Assembly: GCA_035551355.1 (NCBI GenBank) | Contig: DASZNF010000060.1 | Span: forward strand, 88,334-152,333 | Direction of reading: 5' to 3' | DNA: 64,000 nt | Source of the DNA: DATATV01 sp035551355 | GTDB taxonomy: Bacteria > Actinomycetota > Actinomycetes > Mycobacteriales > Pseudonocardiaceae | In this document: one piece after another, positions 16,397 through 24,941 of the stretch | Layout: each line of letters opens with the position of its first letter | How positions within the stretch are numbered: the stretch's first letter is position 1 | Made by a program: the position numbers and the translations under genes | Notes under the pieces: generated by a model | The model's input: only the letters and a program-made list of their open reading frames with translations | Database searches by the model: none | Told to the model about the DNA's origin: nothing

Positions 16397-16453
16397 CGAC
16401 CTAATCCCGGAGTGACTGCCGGGTCCATCAGTTGTCATTACGAGGAGAAAACG

Positions 16454-17842
16454 TTGAAGAGCACCGTCGAGCAGCTTGGGCCCACCAGGGTCCGGATCAA
16501 CGTCGAGGTGCCGTTCGACGAACTCAAACCGAGCTTCGACCGTGCGTACAAGAAGCTTGCTTCGCAGGTACGCATTCCCGGATTCCGGCCGGGTAAGGCA
16601 CCCGCCCGGGTGCTGGAGAGCCGACTGGGCCGTGGTGTTGTGCTCGACGAGGTCGTCAACGAGGCGATTCCGGCGAAGTACATGGAAGCGGTCAACGGCG
16701 AAGAGGTCCGCACCCTGGGCCGGCCGGACATCGAGCTGACCAACCTGGCCGACGGCGACAGCCTGTCCTTCACCGCCGAGGTGGACGTGCGCCCGGAGAT
16801 CACCGTGCCCGCGTTCGGCGAGCTGTCGGTGACCGTGGACGAGGTCGCCACCACCGACGAGGACGTGCAGGAGCAGCTGGACGAGCTGCGCGCCCGGTTC
16901 GGCACGCTGACCGGCGTCACCCGTCCGGTCGAGAACGGCGACTTCGTGGTCATCGACCTGTCCGCCACGGTGGACGGCGTCGAGGTCGAGGACGCCTCGA
17001 CCAGCGGCCTGTCCTACGAGGTCGGCTCCGGCCAGCTCATCGACGGCATCGACGACGCGCTGACCGGCCTCGAGGCCGAGCAGAGCGCGACCTTCACCTC
17101 CAACCTGGTGGCCGGCGAGCACGCGGGCAAGGACGCCGAGGTGACGGTGACCGTGCAGTCGGTCAAGGAGCGCCAGCTGCCCGAGGCCGACGACGAGTTC
17201 GCCCAGCTGGCCAGCGAGTTCGACACGCTGGACGAGCTCAAGGCCGACCTGCGCGAGCGGATGGGCCGGGTCAAGCAGATGCAGCAGGCCGTGCAGGCCC
17301 GGGACAAGGTGCTGGACGCGCTGCTCGAGGTGACCGAGGTGCCGTTGCCGGAGACCGTGGTCGAGGCCGAGGTGGAGAACCGCAAGCACGACGCGGTGCA
17401 CTCCTTCGACCACGACGAGGCCAAGTTCGAGGAGTGGCTGGGCACCCAGGGCCAGACCCTGGAGGAGTTCAACACCGAGATCAGGGCGGACGCCGAGAAG
17501 GCGGTCAAGACCCAGCTGGTGCTGGACACCATCGCCGACGCCGAGGGCGTGAACGTCAACGACAACGAGCTGACCGAGCGGATCATCTACCAGGCCCAGC
17601 GGTTCGGCGTGAGCCCGGACGAGTACGTGCAGCGGGCCCAGCAGTCCGGCCAGCTCGGCGCGATCTTCGCCGACGTGCGCCGGGGCAAGGCGCTGGCCTC
17701 GGTGGTCCGGTTGGCCACGGTGACCGACGAGCACGGCAATGCCGTGGACCTGGACGAGGTGTTCGGCACCGGCGAGGCCGAGGACGGCGAGGAGACCGAG
17801 CAGGCCACTCCGGAGGTCGTCGAGGCGGCCGCCGCGGAGTGA
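16454..17842 (+). CDS. tig: Trigger factor, ribosome-associated chaperone and prolyl isomerase
   Basis: Trigger factor binds the ribosomal exit tunnel and shields nascent chains. The 462-residue protein has the N-terminal ribosome-binding domain with the signature loop GFRPGKAP, a central FKBP-type domain (about 150-235, beginning NGDFVVIDLSATVDG) and the long helical C-terminal domain, ending in an acidic tail rich in glutamate (EDGEETEQATPEVVEAAAAE). I chose TTG 16454, giving MKSTVEQLGPTRVRI as in actinobacterial homologues, with GAGGAGAAA just upstream. A longer reading from 16412 would place extra residues before this conserved start. It precedes clpP1-clpP2-clpX, the usual actinobacterial order. 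Confidence 0.96.
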   Translation: MKSTVEQLGPTRVRINVEVPFDELKPSFDRAYKKLASQVRIPGFRPGKAPARVLESRLGRGVVLDEVVNEAIPAKYMEAVNGEEVRTLGRPDIELTNLADGDSLSFTAEVDVRPEITVPAFGELSVTVDEVATTDEDVQEQLDELRARFGTLTGVTRPVENGDFVVIDLSATVDGVEVEDASTSGLSYEVGSGQLIDGIDDALTGLEAEQSATFTSNLVAGEHAGKDAEVTVTVQSVKERQLPEADDEFAQLASEFDTLDELKADLRERMGRVKQMQQAVQARDKVLDALLEVTEVPLPETVVEAEVENRKHDAVHSFDHDEAKFEEWLGTQGQTLEEFNTEIRADAEKAVKTQLVLDTIADAEGVNVNDNELTERIIYQAQRFGVSPDEYVQRAQQSGQLGAIFADVRRGKALASVVRLATVTDEHGNAVDLDEVFGTGEAEDGEETEQATPEVVEAAAAE

Positions 17843-17903
17843 CCGAAGCCACCCTGAATGGGGCCGGAGACCAGGTCACCGGCGCATTTGCGGGGTTTTT
17901 GCA

Positions 17904-17961
17904 AGCTGTCAGCGAACGTGGGCGGTATGGGGACTTCCCCGCCGCCCGCCTTCGTTAGTGT
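17904..17961 (+). promoter_or_regulatory. ClgR-like box and -10 upstream of clpP1
   Basis: On the minus strand 17917-17904 reads GTTCGCTGACAGCT, one mismatch from the ClgR consensus GTTCGC-N5-GCG known to activate clp genes in Streptomyces. TAGTGT at 17956-17961 fits a -10 box, with no clear -35, as expected for an activated promoter. The 177-base gap between tig and clpP1 contains no gene. Confidence 0.35.
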
Positions 17962-18019
17962 CGAGTACATCTCCGGCGAACGTGCCGGGAACCTATTGCG
18001 GACGGTAAGGCAGGCAGAC

Positions 18020-18646
18020 GTGACGCAGCACCTCCCGCCCCAGATGCGGACCAGCACCCAGGGCCTCAATCTGACCGACTCGGTGTACGAGCGCCTGCTA
18101 CAGGAACGCATCATCGTACTCGGTTCCGAGGTCAACGACGAGATCGCCAACCGGATCACGGCCCAGCTGCTGCTGCTGGCCGCCGAGGACGCCGCCAGCG
18201 ACATCACCCTCTACATCAACTCCCCGGGCGGTTCGGTCACCGCGGGCATGGCGATCTACGACACCATGCAGCTGATCGAGCCGGACGTGGCCACCTGGGC
18301 GATGGGCCTGGCCGCCTCCATGGGCCAGTTCCTGCTGTCCTCGGGCTCCCCGGGCAAGCGCTACGCGCTGCCGCACGCGCGCATCATGATGCACCAGCCC
18401 TCCGCCGGTGTCGGTGGCACCGCGTCGGACATCGCCATCCAGGCCCAGGTCTACAACCGCTGGAAGCTGGAGATGGCCCGGATCACCGCCGAGCAGACCG
18501 GCCAGCCGGTGGAGAAGATCACCGAGGACGCCGACCGGGACCGCTGGTTCACCGCCGAAGAGGCGCGCGACTACGGCTTCGTGGACCACGTGGCCATCCC
18601 GCACAGCGTGCAGAGCAACGGCAACAGCAGCCGGCGCGGTCGCTGA
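18020..18646 (+). CDS. clpP1: ATP-dependent Clp protease proteolytic subunit 1
   Basis: ClpP1 is a serine peptidase of the double-ring ClpP1P2 barrel that degrades proteins unfolded by ClpX or ClpC. The 208-residue chain has the catalytic serine in GLAASMGQ (S100), histidine in IMMHQPS (H125) and aspartate in the DADRDRWF stretch (about 170-174). YINSPGGSV forms the oxyanion region. The start is GTG 18020, giving the usual N-terminus VTQHLPPQMRTSTQGLNL. The in-frame upstream part (from 17858) is not conserved. Its ribosome site is weak. It is followed 43 bases later by clpP2, and both subunits are required together in actinobacteria. Activation by ClgR is likely. Confidence 0.96.
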   Translation: MTQHLPPQMRTSTQGLNLTDSVYERLLQERIIVLGSEVNDEIANRITAQLLLLAAEDAASDITLYINSPGGSVTAGMAIYDTMQLIEPDVATWAMGLAASMGQFLLSSGSPGKRYALPHARIMMHQPSAGVGGTASDIAIQAQVYNRWKLEMARITAEQTGQPVEKITEDADRDRWFTAEEARDYGFVDHVAIPHSVQSNGNSSRRGR

Positions 18647-18689
18647 CCCCTCGGCCGGATCGACCGCTCAAGAAGTCCAAGGAGCCATT

Positions 18690-19319
18690 GTGAGCGAGCT
18701 TCACCTTCCGCAGTCCCGGTATGTGCTGCCGTCGTTCGTCGAGCGCACCAGCTACGGGATCAAGGAGTCCAACCCCTACAACAAGCTGTTCGAGGAACGC
18801 ATCATCTTCCTCGGCGTGCAGGTCGACGACGCCTCGGCCAACGACGTGATGGCCCAGTTGCTGGTGCTTGAGGCCGAGGACCCGGACCGCGACATCATCA
18901 TGTACATCAACTCCCCGGGTGGCTCGTTCACCTCGTTGATGGCCATCTACGACACCATGCAGTACGTGCGTCCGGACATCCAGACGGTCTGCCTGGGCCA
19001 GGCCGCCTCGGCCGCCGCGGTGATCCTGGCCGCGGGCACCCCGGGCAAGCGGGCCCTGCTGCCCAACGCGCGGGTGCTCATCCACCAGCCGGCCATCGAG
19101 GGCGTCTACGGCCAGGTGTCCGACCTGGAGATCCAGGCCAACGAGATCCAGCGCATGCGCCGCCTGCTGGAGACCACCCTGGCCCGGCACAGCAACAAGG
19201 ACCCGGACCAGGTCCGGCTGGACATCGAGCGGGACAAGATTCTCACCGCCGAAGAGGCCAAGGACTACGGGATCATCGACGAGATCTTCCCGTACCGCAA
19301 GCTTTCGGCTCAGAGCTGA
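18690..19319 (+). CDS. clpP2: ATP-dependent Clp protease proteolytic subunit 2
   Basis: This is the second ClpP paralogue, forming the other heptameric ring of the mixed ClpP1P2 protease. The 209-residue chain carries the catalytic serine in GQAASAAAVILAAG (S107), histidine in LIHQPAIEG (H132) and aspartate in the DIERDKILTAEEAKDYG stretch. GTG 18690 is preceded by AAGGAG with good spacing. The N-terminal RYVLPSFVERTSYGIKESNPYN is typical of actinobacterial ClpP2. It probably shares a transcript with clpP1. A hairpin follows, before clpX. Confidence 0.97.
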   Translation: MSELHLPQSRYVLPSFVERTSYGIKESNPYNKLFEERIIFLGVQVDDASANDVMAQLLVLEAEDPDRDIIMYINSPGGSFTSLMAIYDTMQYVRPDIQTVCLGQAASAAAVILAAGTPGKRALLPNARVLIHQPAIEGVYGQVSDLEIQANEIQRMRRLLETTLARHSNKDPDQVRLDIERDKILTAEEAKDYGIIDEIFPYRKLSAQS

Positions 19320-19323
19320 GCCG

Positions 19324-19366
19324 CGACACGCCGAGTGGTGAGAAAAAACCGCCGCTCGGCGTGTCG
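19324..19366 (+). terminator. Hairpin between clpP2 and clpX
   Basis: CGACACGCCGAG (19324-19335) pairs perfectly with CTCGGCGTGTCG (19355-19366) around a 19-base loop. It suggests that clpX has its own promoter in the following 150 bases; TAACGT at 19406-19411 is a candidate -10. Confidence 0.7.
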
Positions 19367-19519
19367 TCCGGGCGTAAGTGCTCCCGGATCGGCGGTTCGT
19401 ACGGGTAACGTCAAGGGAAGCGAGTTCGACCACCGAGGTGAGTGGCCGGGCCACCAGGACGACACGAAGGCGCGGCCACCGCGATATCGGCCCGCCGGAG
19501 GGGACAGAGGTCAACGGTC

Positions 19520-20800
19520 ATGGCTCGAATCGGGGATGGCGGGGACCTGTTGAAGTGTTCTTTCTGCGGAAAGAGTCAGAAACAGGTCAAGAAGCTCATC
19601 GCCGGTCCCGGCGTGTACATCTGTGACGAATGCATCGACCTCTGCAACGAGATCATCGAGGAGGAGCTGGCCGAGGCCGGCGACGTCAAACTCGACGAGC
19701 TGCCCAAGCCGGCCGAGATCCACGACTTCCTCGACTCGTATGTGATCGGCCAGGACGAGGCGAAGCGCACGCTCGCCGTGGCGGTGTACAACCACTACAA
19801 GCGCATCCAGTCCGGCGACCGCGGCCGTGAGAGCCGGGAAGAGGCCGTCGAGCTGGCCAAGTCCAACATCCTGATGCTCGGGCCGACCGGCTGCGGCAAG
19901 ACCTACCTGGCGCAGACCCTGGCCAAGATGCTCAACGTGCCCTTCGCCATCGCGGACGCCACCGCGCTGACCGAGGCCGGCTACGTGGGCGAGGATGTGG
20001 AGAACATCCTGCTCAAGCTGATCCAGGCCGCCGACTACGACGTCAAGCGCGCGGAGACCGGCATCATCTACATCGACGAGGTCGACAAGATCGCTCGGAA
20101 GAGTGAAAACCCGTCGATCACCCGCGATGTGTCCGGTGAGGGCGTGCAGCAGGCGCTGCTGAAGATCCTGGAGGGCACCACCGCCAGCGTGCCCCCGCAG
20201 GGCGGCCGCAAGCACCCGCACCAGGAGTTCATCCAGATCGACACGACGAACGTGCTGTTCATCGTGGCCGGCGCGTTCGCCGGGCTCGACCGGATCATCC
20301 AGGAGCGGGTGGGCAAGCGCGGCCTCGGCTTCGGTGCCGAGATCCGGTCCAAGGCCGAGATCGAGACCACCGACTTCTTCTCCGAGACCATGCCCGAGGA
20401 TCTGATCAAGTTCGGGCTGATCCCGGAGTTCATCGGCCGGCTCCCGGTCGTGGCCAGCGTGACCAACCTGGACAAGGAATCGCTGGTCCAGATCCTCACC
20501 GAGCCGCGCAACGCGCTGAACAAGCAGTACCGGCGGCTGTTCGCGATGGACCAGGTGGAGCTGGAGTTCAGCGACAAGGCCCTGGAGGCCATCGCTGACC
20601 AAGCCATCCTGCGCGGCACCGGCGCCCGTGGCCTGCGGGCCATCATGGAGGAGACGCTGCTGCCGGTGATGTACGACATCCCGAGCCGCTCGGACGTGGC
20701 GCGGGTGGTCATCACCGAGCAGACCGTGCGGGACAACGTCAACCCGACCATCGTGCCGCGGCAGCCCAACCGGCGGGAACGGCGCGAAAAGTCTGCTTGA
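19520..20800 (+). CDS. clpX: ATP-dependent Clp protease ATP-binding subunit ClpX
   Basis: ClpX is the hexameric AAA+ unfoldase that feeds substrates to ClpP. The 426-residue protein has the N-terminal zinc-binding domain (C13-x2-C16 and C35-x2-C38), Walker A GPTGCGKT, Walker B IIYIDEVDK, the pore loop GYVGED, sensor motifs and the IGRLPVVA region that contacts ClpP. ATG 19520 was chosen because the conserved protein begins MARIGDGGDLLKCSFCGK, with GAGG upstream. It ends at a bidirectional hairpin facing a convergent amidohydrolase gene. Confidence 0.97.
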   Translation: MARIGDGGDLLKCSFCGKSQKQVKKLIAGPGVYICDECIDLCNEIIEEELAEAGDVKLDELPKPAEIHDFLDSYVIGQDEAKRTLAVAVYNHYKRIQSGDRGRESREEAVELAKSNILMLGPTGCGKTYLAQTLAKMLNVPFAIADATALTEAGYVGEDVENILLKLIQAADYDVKRAETGIIYIDEVDKIARKSENPSITRDVSGEGVQQALLKILEGTTASVPPQGGRKHPHQEFIQIDTTNVLFIVAGAFAGLDRIIQERVGKRGLGFGAEIRSKAEIETTDFFSETMPEDLIKFGLIPEFIGRLPVVASVTNLDKESLVQILTEPRNALNKQYRRLFAMDQVELEFSDKALEAIADQAILRGTGARGLRAIMEETLLPVMYDIPSRSDVARVVITEQTVRDNVNPTIVPRQPNRRERREKSA

Positions 20801-20835
20801 CGCGGCTTCCCGCGCCGCATCACACCGTCATCTCC

Positions 20836-20873
20836 AGGTCGAGCGTGCCCGCCCAGCGCGGCACGCTCGACCT
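20836..20873. terminator. Bidirectional terminator between clpX and the amidohydrolase gene
   Basis: A perfect 14-bp stem (AGGTCGAGCGTGCC at 20836-20849 with its complement at 20860-20873) closes a 10-base loop between two convergent genes. This is one of the best terminator shapes in the window. Confidence 0.85.
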
Positions 20874-20929
20874 TCGGCGTCCGGTCCGGCCCACGAGGCC
20901 GGCTCCGGCTCCGGTTGTGGCAGCTACGA

Positions 20930-21856
20930 CTAGGCCAGCCCCGGGAACAGCGCCTCGGCGTTGCCGCGGTTGATCGCGGCCAGCTGACCGGGGGCGTAGT
21001 CCGGGTAGTCGTCCAGCTGCCGGGTGATCAGAGCCGACCACTGCTCGGGCGCGAAGGGCCAGTCGCTGCCGAACAGCACATGCCCGTCCTCGGCGAACTC
21101 CAGCAGCAGCCGCAGCGTGCCGGGCGCGCTGGACAGCGCGGTGTCGAAGTAGAACCGGCGCAGATCGGTGGCGATCGACTCGGCCGTCAGCCCGGGCCGG
21201 GCCAGCGGCACCCCGCCGATCACCCGTTGGGCCACATAGGGCAGATAGCCGCCCGCGTGGGACAGGATCACCCGCACGTTCGGACACCGGGCCAGCACGC
21301 CGTTGACCACCAGGTTGACCGCGGTGCGGGTGGTGTCGAAGGTGAAATCCAGCAACGGGTACGGGGTGTCCGGCAGCATCGGGTAGGGGCCGTTGGCCGG
21401 GTGCACGAACACCACGGCCGCCCGCCGGTTCAGTTCATCCCACAGCGGGGCCAGTGACGGGTCGCCCAGGTACACCCCGGCCGTGCTGGACAGCAGCACG
21501 ATCCCGTCGGCGTGCAGGTCGTCGTAGGCGCGGGCCAGTTCGGCCAGGCTGGCGTCCACATCCGACTGGGGCAGGGTGGCGAACTGGCCGAACCGGTCCG
21601 GCCGGTCCTTGACCGCCTCGGCGGTGAAGTCGTTGGCCGCCCGGGCCACGTCCACCGGGTTCCGCGTGCCGACCTGCGGGCCGGGGTTGGTCAGCGAGAG
21701 CACCGCGGTGTCGATGCCGTGCCGGTCCAGCTGGGCCAGATGGGCCGCGGCCGACCACTCGGGAATGGCCCACCCACCGGAGTTCTGCCCGGCCGCGGCC
21801 AGGGCCCGCGCCCAGTCCGGCGGCACCACGTGGGTGTGCACATCGATCCGCCCCAT
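20930..21856 (-). CDS. Amidohydrolase family 2 (ACMSD-like metal-dependent hydrolase/decarboxylase)
   Basis: This 308-residue protein has the metal-binding pattern of the amidohydrolase-2 group: HxH near the N-terminus (VHTHVVP, H6 and H8), a histidine in VFVHPANGP, one in ILSHAGGYLP and the aspartate in LFGSDWPFAP. Relatives include aminocarboxymuconate-semialdehyde decarboxylase and gamma-resorcylate decarboxylase, so an aromatic or ring-cleavage acid is a likely substrate type, but the exact reaction cannot be assigned. GGGGAGG lies just before the ATG. It is divergent from a MarR regulator 50 bases away, a common layout for an aromatic-compound-responsive gene pair. Confidence 0.85.
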   Translation of the reverse strand: MGRIDVHTHVVPPDWARALAAAGQNSGGWAIPEWSAAAHLAQLDRHGIDTAVLSLTNPGPQVGTRNPVDVARAANDFTAEAVKDRPDRFGQFATLPQSDVDASLAELARAYDDLHADGIVLLSSTAGVYLGDPSLAPLWDELNRRAAVVFVHPANGPYPMLPDTPYPLLDFTFDTTRTAVNLVVNGVLARCPNVRVILSHAGGYLPYVAQRVIGGVPLARPGLTAESIATDLRRFYFDTALSSAPGTLRLLLEFAEDGHVLFGSDWPFAPEQWSALITRQLDDYPDYAPGQLAAINRGNAEALFPGLA

Positions 21857-21883
21857 GTCCTTGCCTCCCCAATCATTACCTAG

Positions 21884-21900
21884 GCAACTATTGCTAGACT
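21884..21900. promoter_or_regulatory. Operator-like palindrome and leaderless promoter between amidohydrolase and MarR genes
   Basis: The 50-base divergent gap holds GCAA-CTA-TTGC (21884-21894), a perfect small palindrome, next to the near-palindrome TTACCTAGGCAA. TAGACT (21895-21900) is a good -10, 7 bases before the MarR ATG, which has no ribosome site, so the MarR transcript is probably leaderless. Binding here would control both genes. Confidence 0.45.
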
Positions 21901-21906
21901 AGGGAC

Positions 21907-22386
21907 ATGTCCACCGCACGGCAAGACTGGTCCGCGGTCGAGCTGGCCCTGGCCGCGGACCAGCTGTTCGCCGCGCTGCGCCGCGGCCGGACCCGGCTGG
22001 TCAGCGAGCTGGCGGGGGACCTCTCGCCGGTGGCCGTGGCGCTGCTGGAACCGTTGCTGGACGCCGGGGAACTGCCGGTCGGGCGGCTGGCCGAACTGGC
22101 CGGGGTCACCGTGCCCACGGTCACCCGGCAGTTGCAGCAACTCCAGCGGGACGAGGTGATCCTCCGGCGCCGGGACCCGGCCGACGACCGGCGGGTGCTG
22201 GTCGGGCTGACGCAGCCGGGCCGGGCCCGGCTGGAAACCATGCGAGGCGTCCTGCGTGAACACCAGACCAGCGCCTACGCCGCGCTGAGCGCCACGGAGC
22301 GGGCGGAACTCGGCTCGGCCATGACCCGGTTGGCGCGGCTCGTCGAACGCTCTGTCGAAACGGCTGGTCCGTGCTCTCGGTCTTGA
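21907..22386 (+). CDS. MarR family transcriptional regulator
   Basis: This 159-residue winged-helix regulator has the helix-turn-helix VGRLAELAGVTVPTVTRQLQQLQRDEVI followed by the wing RRRDPADDRRVLVGLTQPG, whose DDRR is the MarR hallmark. The N-terminal and C-terminal helices form the dimer interface. It reads away from the amidohydrolase gene, with palindromic sequence in the shared promoter, and it is followed directly by the lactate-permease-type gene. It could regulate both neighbours. The ATG has no ribosome site, consistent with leaderless translation. Confidence 0.88.
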   Translation: MSTARQDWSAVELALAADQLFAALRRGRTRLVSELAGDLSPVAVALLEPLLDAGELPVGRLAELAGVTVPTVTRQLQQLQRDEVILRRRDPADDRRVLVGLTQPGRARLETMRGVLREHQTSAYAALSATERAELGSAMTRLARLVERSVETAGPCSRS

Positions 22387-22434
22387 CACGGACCTCATAG
22401 GGCAGATAGGTGTTCCAGCACACAACGAAGTGTG
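22383..22434 (+). promoter_or_regulatory. Promoter of the lactate permease gene
   Basis: A consensus -35, TTGACA (22383-22388), overlaps the stop codon of the MarR gene. An 18-base spacer leads to TAGGTG (22407-22412), a weak -10. Just downstream, CACAC-N6-GTGTG (22419-22434) is an inverted repeat placed where a repressor would act on the initial transcript. Confidence 0.4.
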
Positions 22435-22446
22435 TGGAGGCGGGCC

Positions 22447-24072
22447 ATGAACGCTGAAACCCTGCGAGCCGCGTCATTCCAGCAAGTCCTCGATCCCGCG
22501 CACAACGTCCTCGGCAGCACCCTGCTGGCCCTGGTTCCGGTCCTCGTGTTGTTGTTGCTGCTGGCCGTTTTCCGGCTGTCGGCCTGGCAGGCGGTGATCG
22601 TCGGCGCGATCGTCACGTTCGCCCTCGGCGTCACCCTGTGGCAGGCGCCGGTCGGGCAAACCGTTGCCGCGTATGGGATCGGCGCGGCCACCGGGTTCTG
22701 GTCGGTGGACTGGATCGTGTTCTGGGGCGTGATCATCTACAACACGATGCTGGTCACCGGCGCGTTCGACGCGTTCAAGCGATGGCTGGTCGCCCAGGCC
22801 ACCGCGGACATCCGGGTGCAGACCCTGCTGATCGCCTGGGCGTTCGGCGCCCTGATGGAGGGCCTGGTCGGGTTCGGCTACCCGTGGGCGGTGGTCGCGC
22901 CGCTGCTGATCTCCTTTGGTATCGCCGATCTGGCCGCCATCCGGGTGGCCGCGCTGGCCAACAACGCGCCGGTGTCCTTCGGTGCGCTGGGTGCGCCGAT
23001 CATCGGCCTGGCCGCGGTGACCGGGTTGCCGCTGGCCGAGCTGTCCGCGTCCATCGGCAAGATCGTGGCCATCCTCGCCCTGGCCCCGCCGTGGCTGCTG
23101 ATCTACCTGGTCAGCGGAAAGCGCGGGCTGCGCGACGGCTGGCCGCTGGCGGTGGTCGGCTCGTTCGGCTACATCATCGGCCAGTTCCCGACCTCCCAGT
23201 GGCTGGGCCCGTACCTGCCCGACGTGATCGGCTCGCTGGTCTGCTTCGCCGCATTGCTGGGCCTGCTGCGGGTCTGGCGGCCCAAAGTGATGCTGGGCTT
23301 CGGCGGCAAGGAACTGACCGACGTGGACGTGCGGGCGCACGAGACCGGCGAACGTGCGCCGTTGCGGGCGCTGCTGCCGTTCGTGGTGCTGATCGTGGTG
23401 GTGGTCGCCTGGACCGGACCGTGGTCGGGATTGCCGAACTACGTGCCGTTCGCGCCGAAGATCAGCGCGGTGTCCTCGTTGGACCACAAGGCGGCGGCCA
23501 CCTCGTGGAAGTTCGCGCCGTTCATCGCGGGCACCGCGATCCTGGCCAGCTGGCTGATCATCCTGGCCTTCCTGCGGCCGCGAATGGCCGCGCTGCGCGA
23601 GATTTTCCTCAACACGGTGCGCCAGATGTGGGGCGCGCTGCTGGTCGGTCCGCTGATCTTCGGCCTGGCCACCGTGTACAACTACGCGGGCCTGGCCAAT
23701 TCGATGGCCAACGGATTCGCCAAACTGGGCGCGGCGTTCGTGATCCTCTCGCCGGTGCTGGGCTGGATCGCGGTGGCGCTGTCGGGCAGCAACACCTCGT
23801 CCAACGCGGTGTTCGGGCATTTCCAGTACTCGGTGGCCACCCTGCTGCGGGCGCCGGTGCTGTTGTTCCCGTCGCTGAACTCGCTGGGCGCCGAGGTGGG
23901 CAAGCCGGTCGCGCCGCAGACCGCCAGCGTCGGTGTGGCGACGACCCAGTTCGTCCGCAACGAGGGTCAGGTGATCCGGCACAACATGGGCTGGACCCTG
24001 GTCATGCTGGCCTACCTGATCCTCATCGGCCTGTTCTTCTACTACGTCCTGCCGGGCGCGGTGTCGCTGTAA
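22447..24072 (+). CDS. L-lactate permease family transporter
   Basis: This 541-residue integral membrane protein with about 12-14 hydrophobic helices belongs to the LctP/LldP (lactate/glycolate:proton symporter) family. Family features seen include the GFGYPWAVVAPLLISFG region, NNAPVSFGALGAPIIGLA and the late segment SGSNTSSNAVFGHFQ. These correspond to conserved re-entrant parts of LctP proteins. ATG 22447 has GGAGG 6 bases upstream; a GTG at 22432 lacks one. Lactate or a similar 2-hydroxy acid is the likely substrate. No lactate dehydrogenase gene is next to it. The stop lies 4 bases from the convergent fdhD stop, so no terminator fits between them. Confidence 0.9.
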   Translation: MNAETLRAASFQQVLDPAHNVLGSTLLALVPVLVLLLLLAVFRLSAWQAVIVGAIVTFALGVTLWQAPVGQTVAAYGIGAATGFWSVDWIVFWGVIIYNTMLVTGAFDAFKRWLVAQATADIRVQTLLIAWAFGALMEGLVGFGYPWAVVAPLLISFGIADLAAIRVAALANNAPVSFGALGAPIIGLAAVTGLPLAELSASIGKIVAILALAPPWLLIYLVSGKRGLRDGWPLAVVGSFGYIIGQFPTSQWLGPYLPDVIGSLVCFAALLGLLRVWRPKVMLGFGGKELTDVDVRAHETGERAPLRALLPFVVLIVVVVAWTGPWSGLPNYVPFAPKISAVSSLDHKAAATSWKFAPFIAGTAILASWLIILAFLRPRMAALREIFLNTVRQMWGALLVGPLIFGLATVYNYAGLANSMANGFAKLGAAFVILSPVLGWIAVALSGSNTSSNAVFGHFQYSVATLLRAPVLLFPSLNSLGAEVGKPVAPQTASVGVATTQFVRNEGQVIRHNMGWTLVMLAYLILIGLFFYYVLPGAVSL

Positions 24073-24076
24073 CCAG

Positions 24077-24940
24077 TCAGGTCGCCGACTGCCCAGCTGC
24101 CGCGAGCTGGGCGTCGGTGACCGCGACCCGCTGCACGCCGGTGTAGACGTTCATCGACGGCCCGCGCAGGAAGCCGATCAGCGTCAAACCCTGTTCCTCG
24201 GCCAGATCCACGGCCAGCGAGGAGGGTGCGGACACCGCGGCCAGCACTGGCACACCGGCCATCGCCGCCTTCTGCACCAGTTCGAACGAGGCCCGGCCGG
24301 ACACCATCAGCACGCAGCCGCCCAGCGGCACCCGGTTGTTCAGCAGCGCCCAGCCCAGCACCTTGTCCACCGCGTTGTGCCGGCCGACGTCCTCCCGCAC
24401 CACCAGCGCCTCGCCGTCCATGGTGAACAGGCCGGCCCCGTGCAGTCCGCCCGTGGAGGAGAACACCTTCTGCTTGTCCCGCAACTGATCCGGCAGTCCG
24501 GACAGCGTCTCCGGGGTGATGCGGCCGGTGTCGGCGGCGGGGGAGAAGCGGGTGGCCAGCTTCACCGCGTCCAGCGCCGCCTTGCCGCACACCCCGCACG
24601 AGGAGGTGGTGTAGAAGTTGCGCTGCACCGAGGCATCCGGCGGCGGCACGTGCTCGGCCAGGTTCAGGTCCAGCACGTTGTAGGTCTGCTGGCCGTCGAC
24701 CGTGGCGCCCGCGCAGTACCGGGCGGTGGACACGTCCTCCAGCGCGCCGATCACGCCCTCGGTGAGCAGAAACCCGTGGGCCAGCTCGACATCGTCGCCC
24801 GGCGTGCGCATGGTGACGGTCAGCGGGGTGCCGTTCACCCGCAACTCCAATGGCTCCTCCGCGGCCAGTGAGTCCGGCCGTTGCTTGGATCCGTTGGGGG
24901 ACAACCGAAGCACTGGCCGCCGTACCGTCACCCTGCCCAT
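24077..24940 (-). CDS. fdhD: Formate dehydrogenase accessory sulfurtransferase FdhD
   Basis: FdhD passes sulfur from a cysteine desulfurase to the molybdenum cofactor of formate-dehydrogenase-type enzymes. The 287-residue protein shows the conserved cysteine loop SSCGVCGKAA (about 118-127) and the family motifs VDGQQTYNVLDLNL, TGGLHGAGLF, VREDVGRHNAVDKVLG and SGRASFELVQKAA. Its start lies one base after the stop of the oxidoreductase gene it presumably serves, so the two are co-transcribed. Confidence 0.95.
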   Translation of the reverse strand: MGRVTVRRPVLRLSPNGSKQRPDSLAAEEPLELRVNGTPLTVTMRTPGDDVELAHGFLLTEGVIGALEDVSTARYCAGATVDGQQTYNVLDLNLAEHVPPPDASVQRNFYTTSSCGVCGKAALDAVKLATRFSPAADTGRITPETLSGLPDQLRDKQKVFSSTGGLHGAGLFTMDGEALVVREDVGRHNAVDKVLGWALLNNRVPLGGCVLMVSGRASFELVQKAAMAGVPVLAAVSAPSSLAVDLAEEQGLTLIGFLRGPSMNVYTGVQRVAVTDAQLAAAGQSAT

Positions 24941-24941
24941 G

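Noticed and set aside
16412..16453. An N-terminal extension of trigger factor from an upstream GTG
   Set aside because: The ribosome site GAGGAGAAA and the conserved N-terminus both point to TTG 16454.
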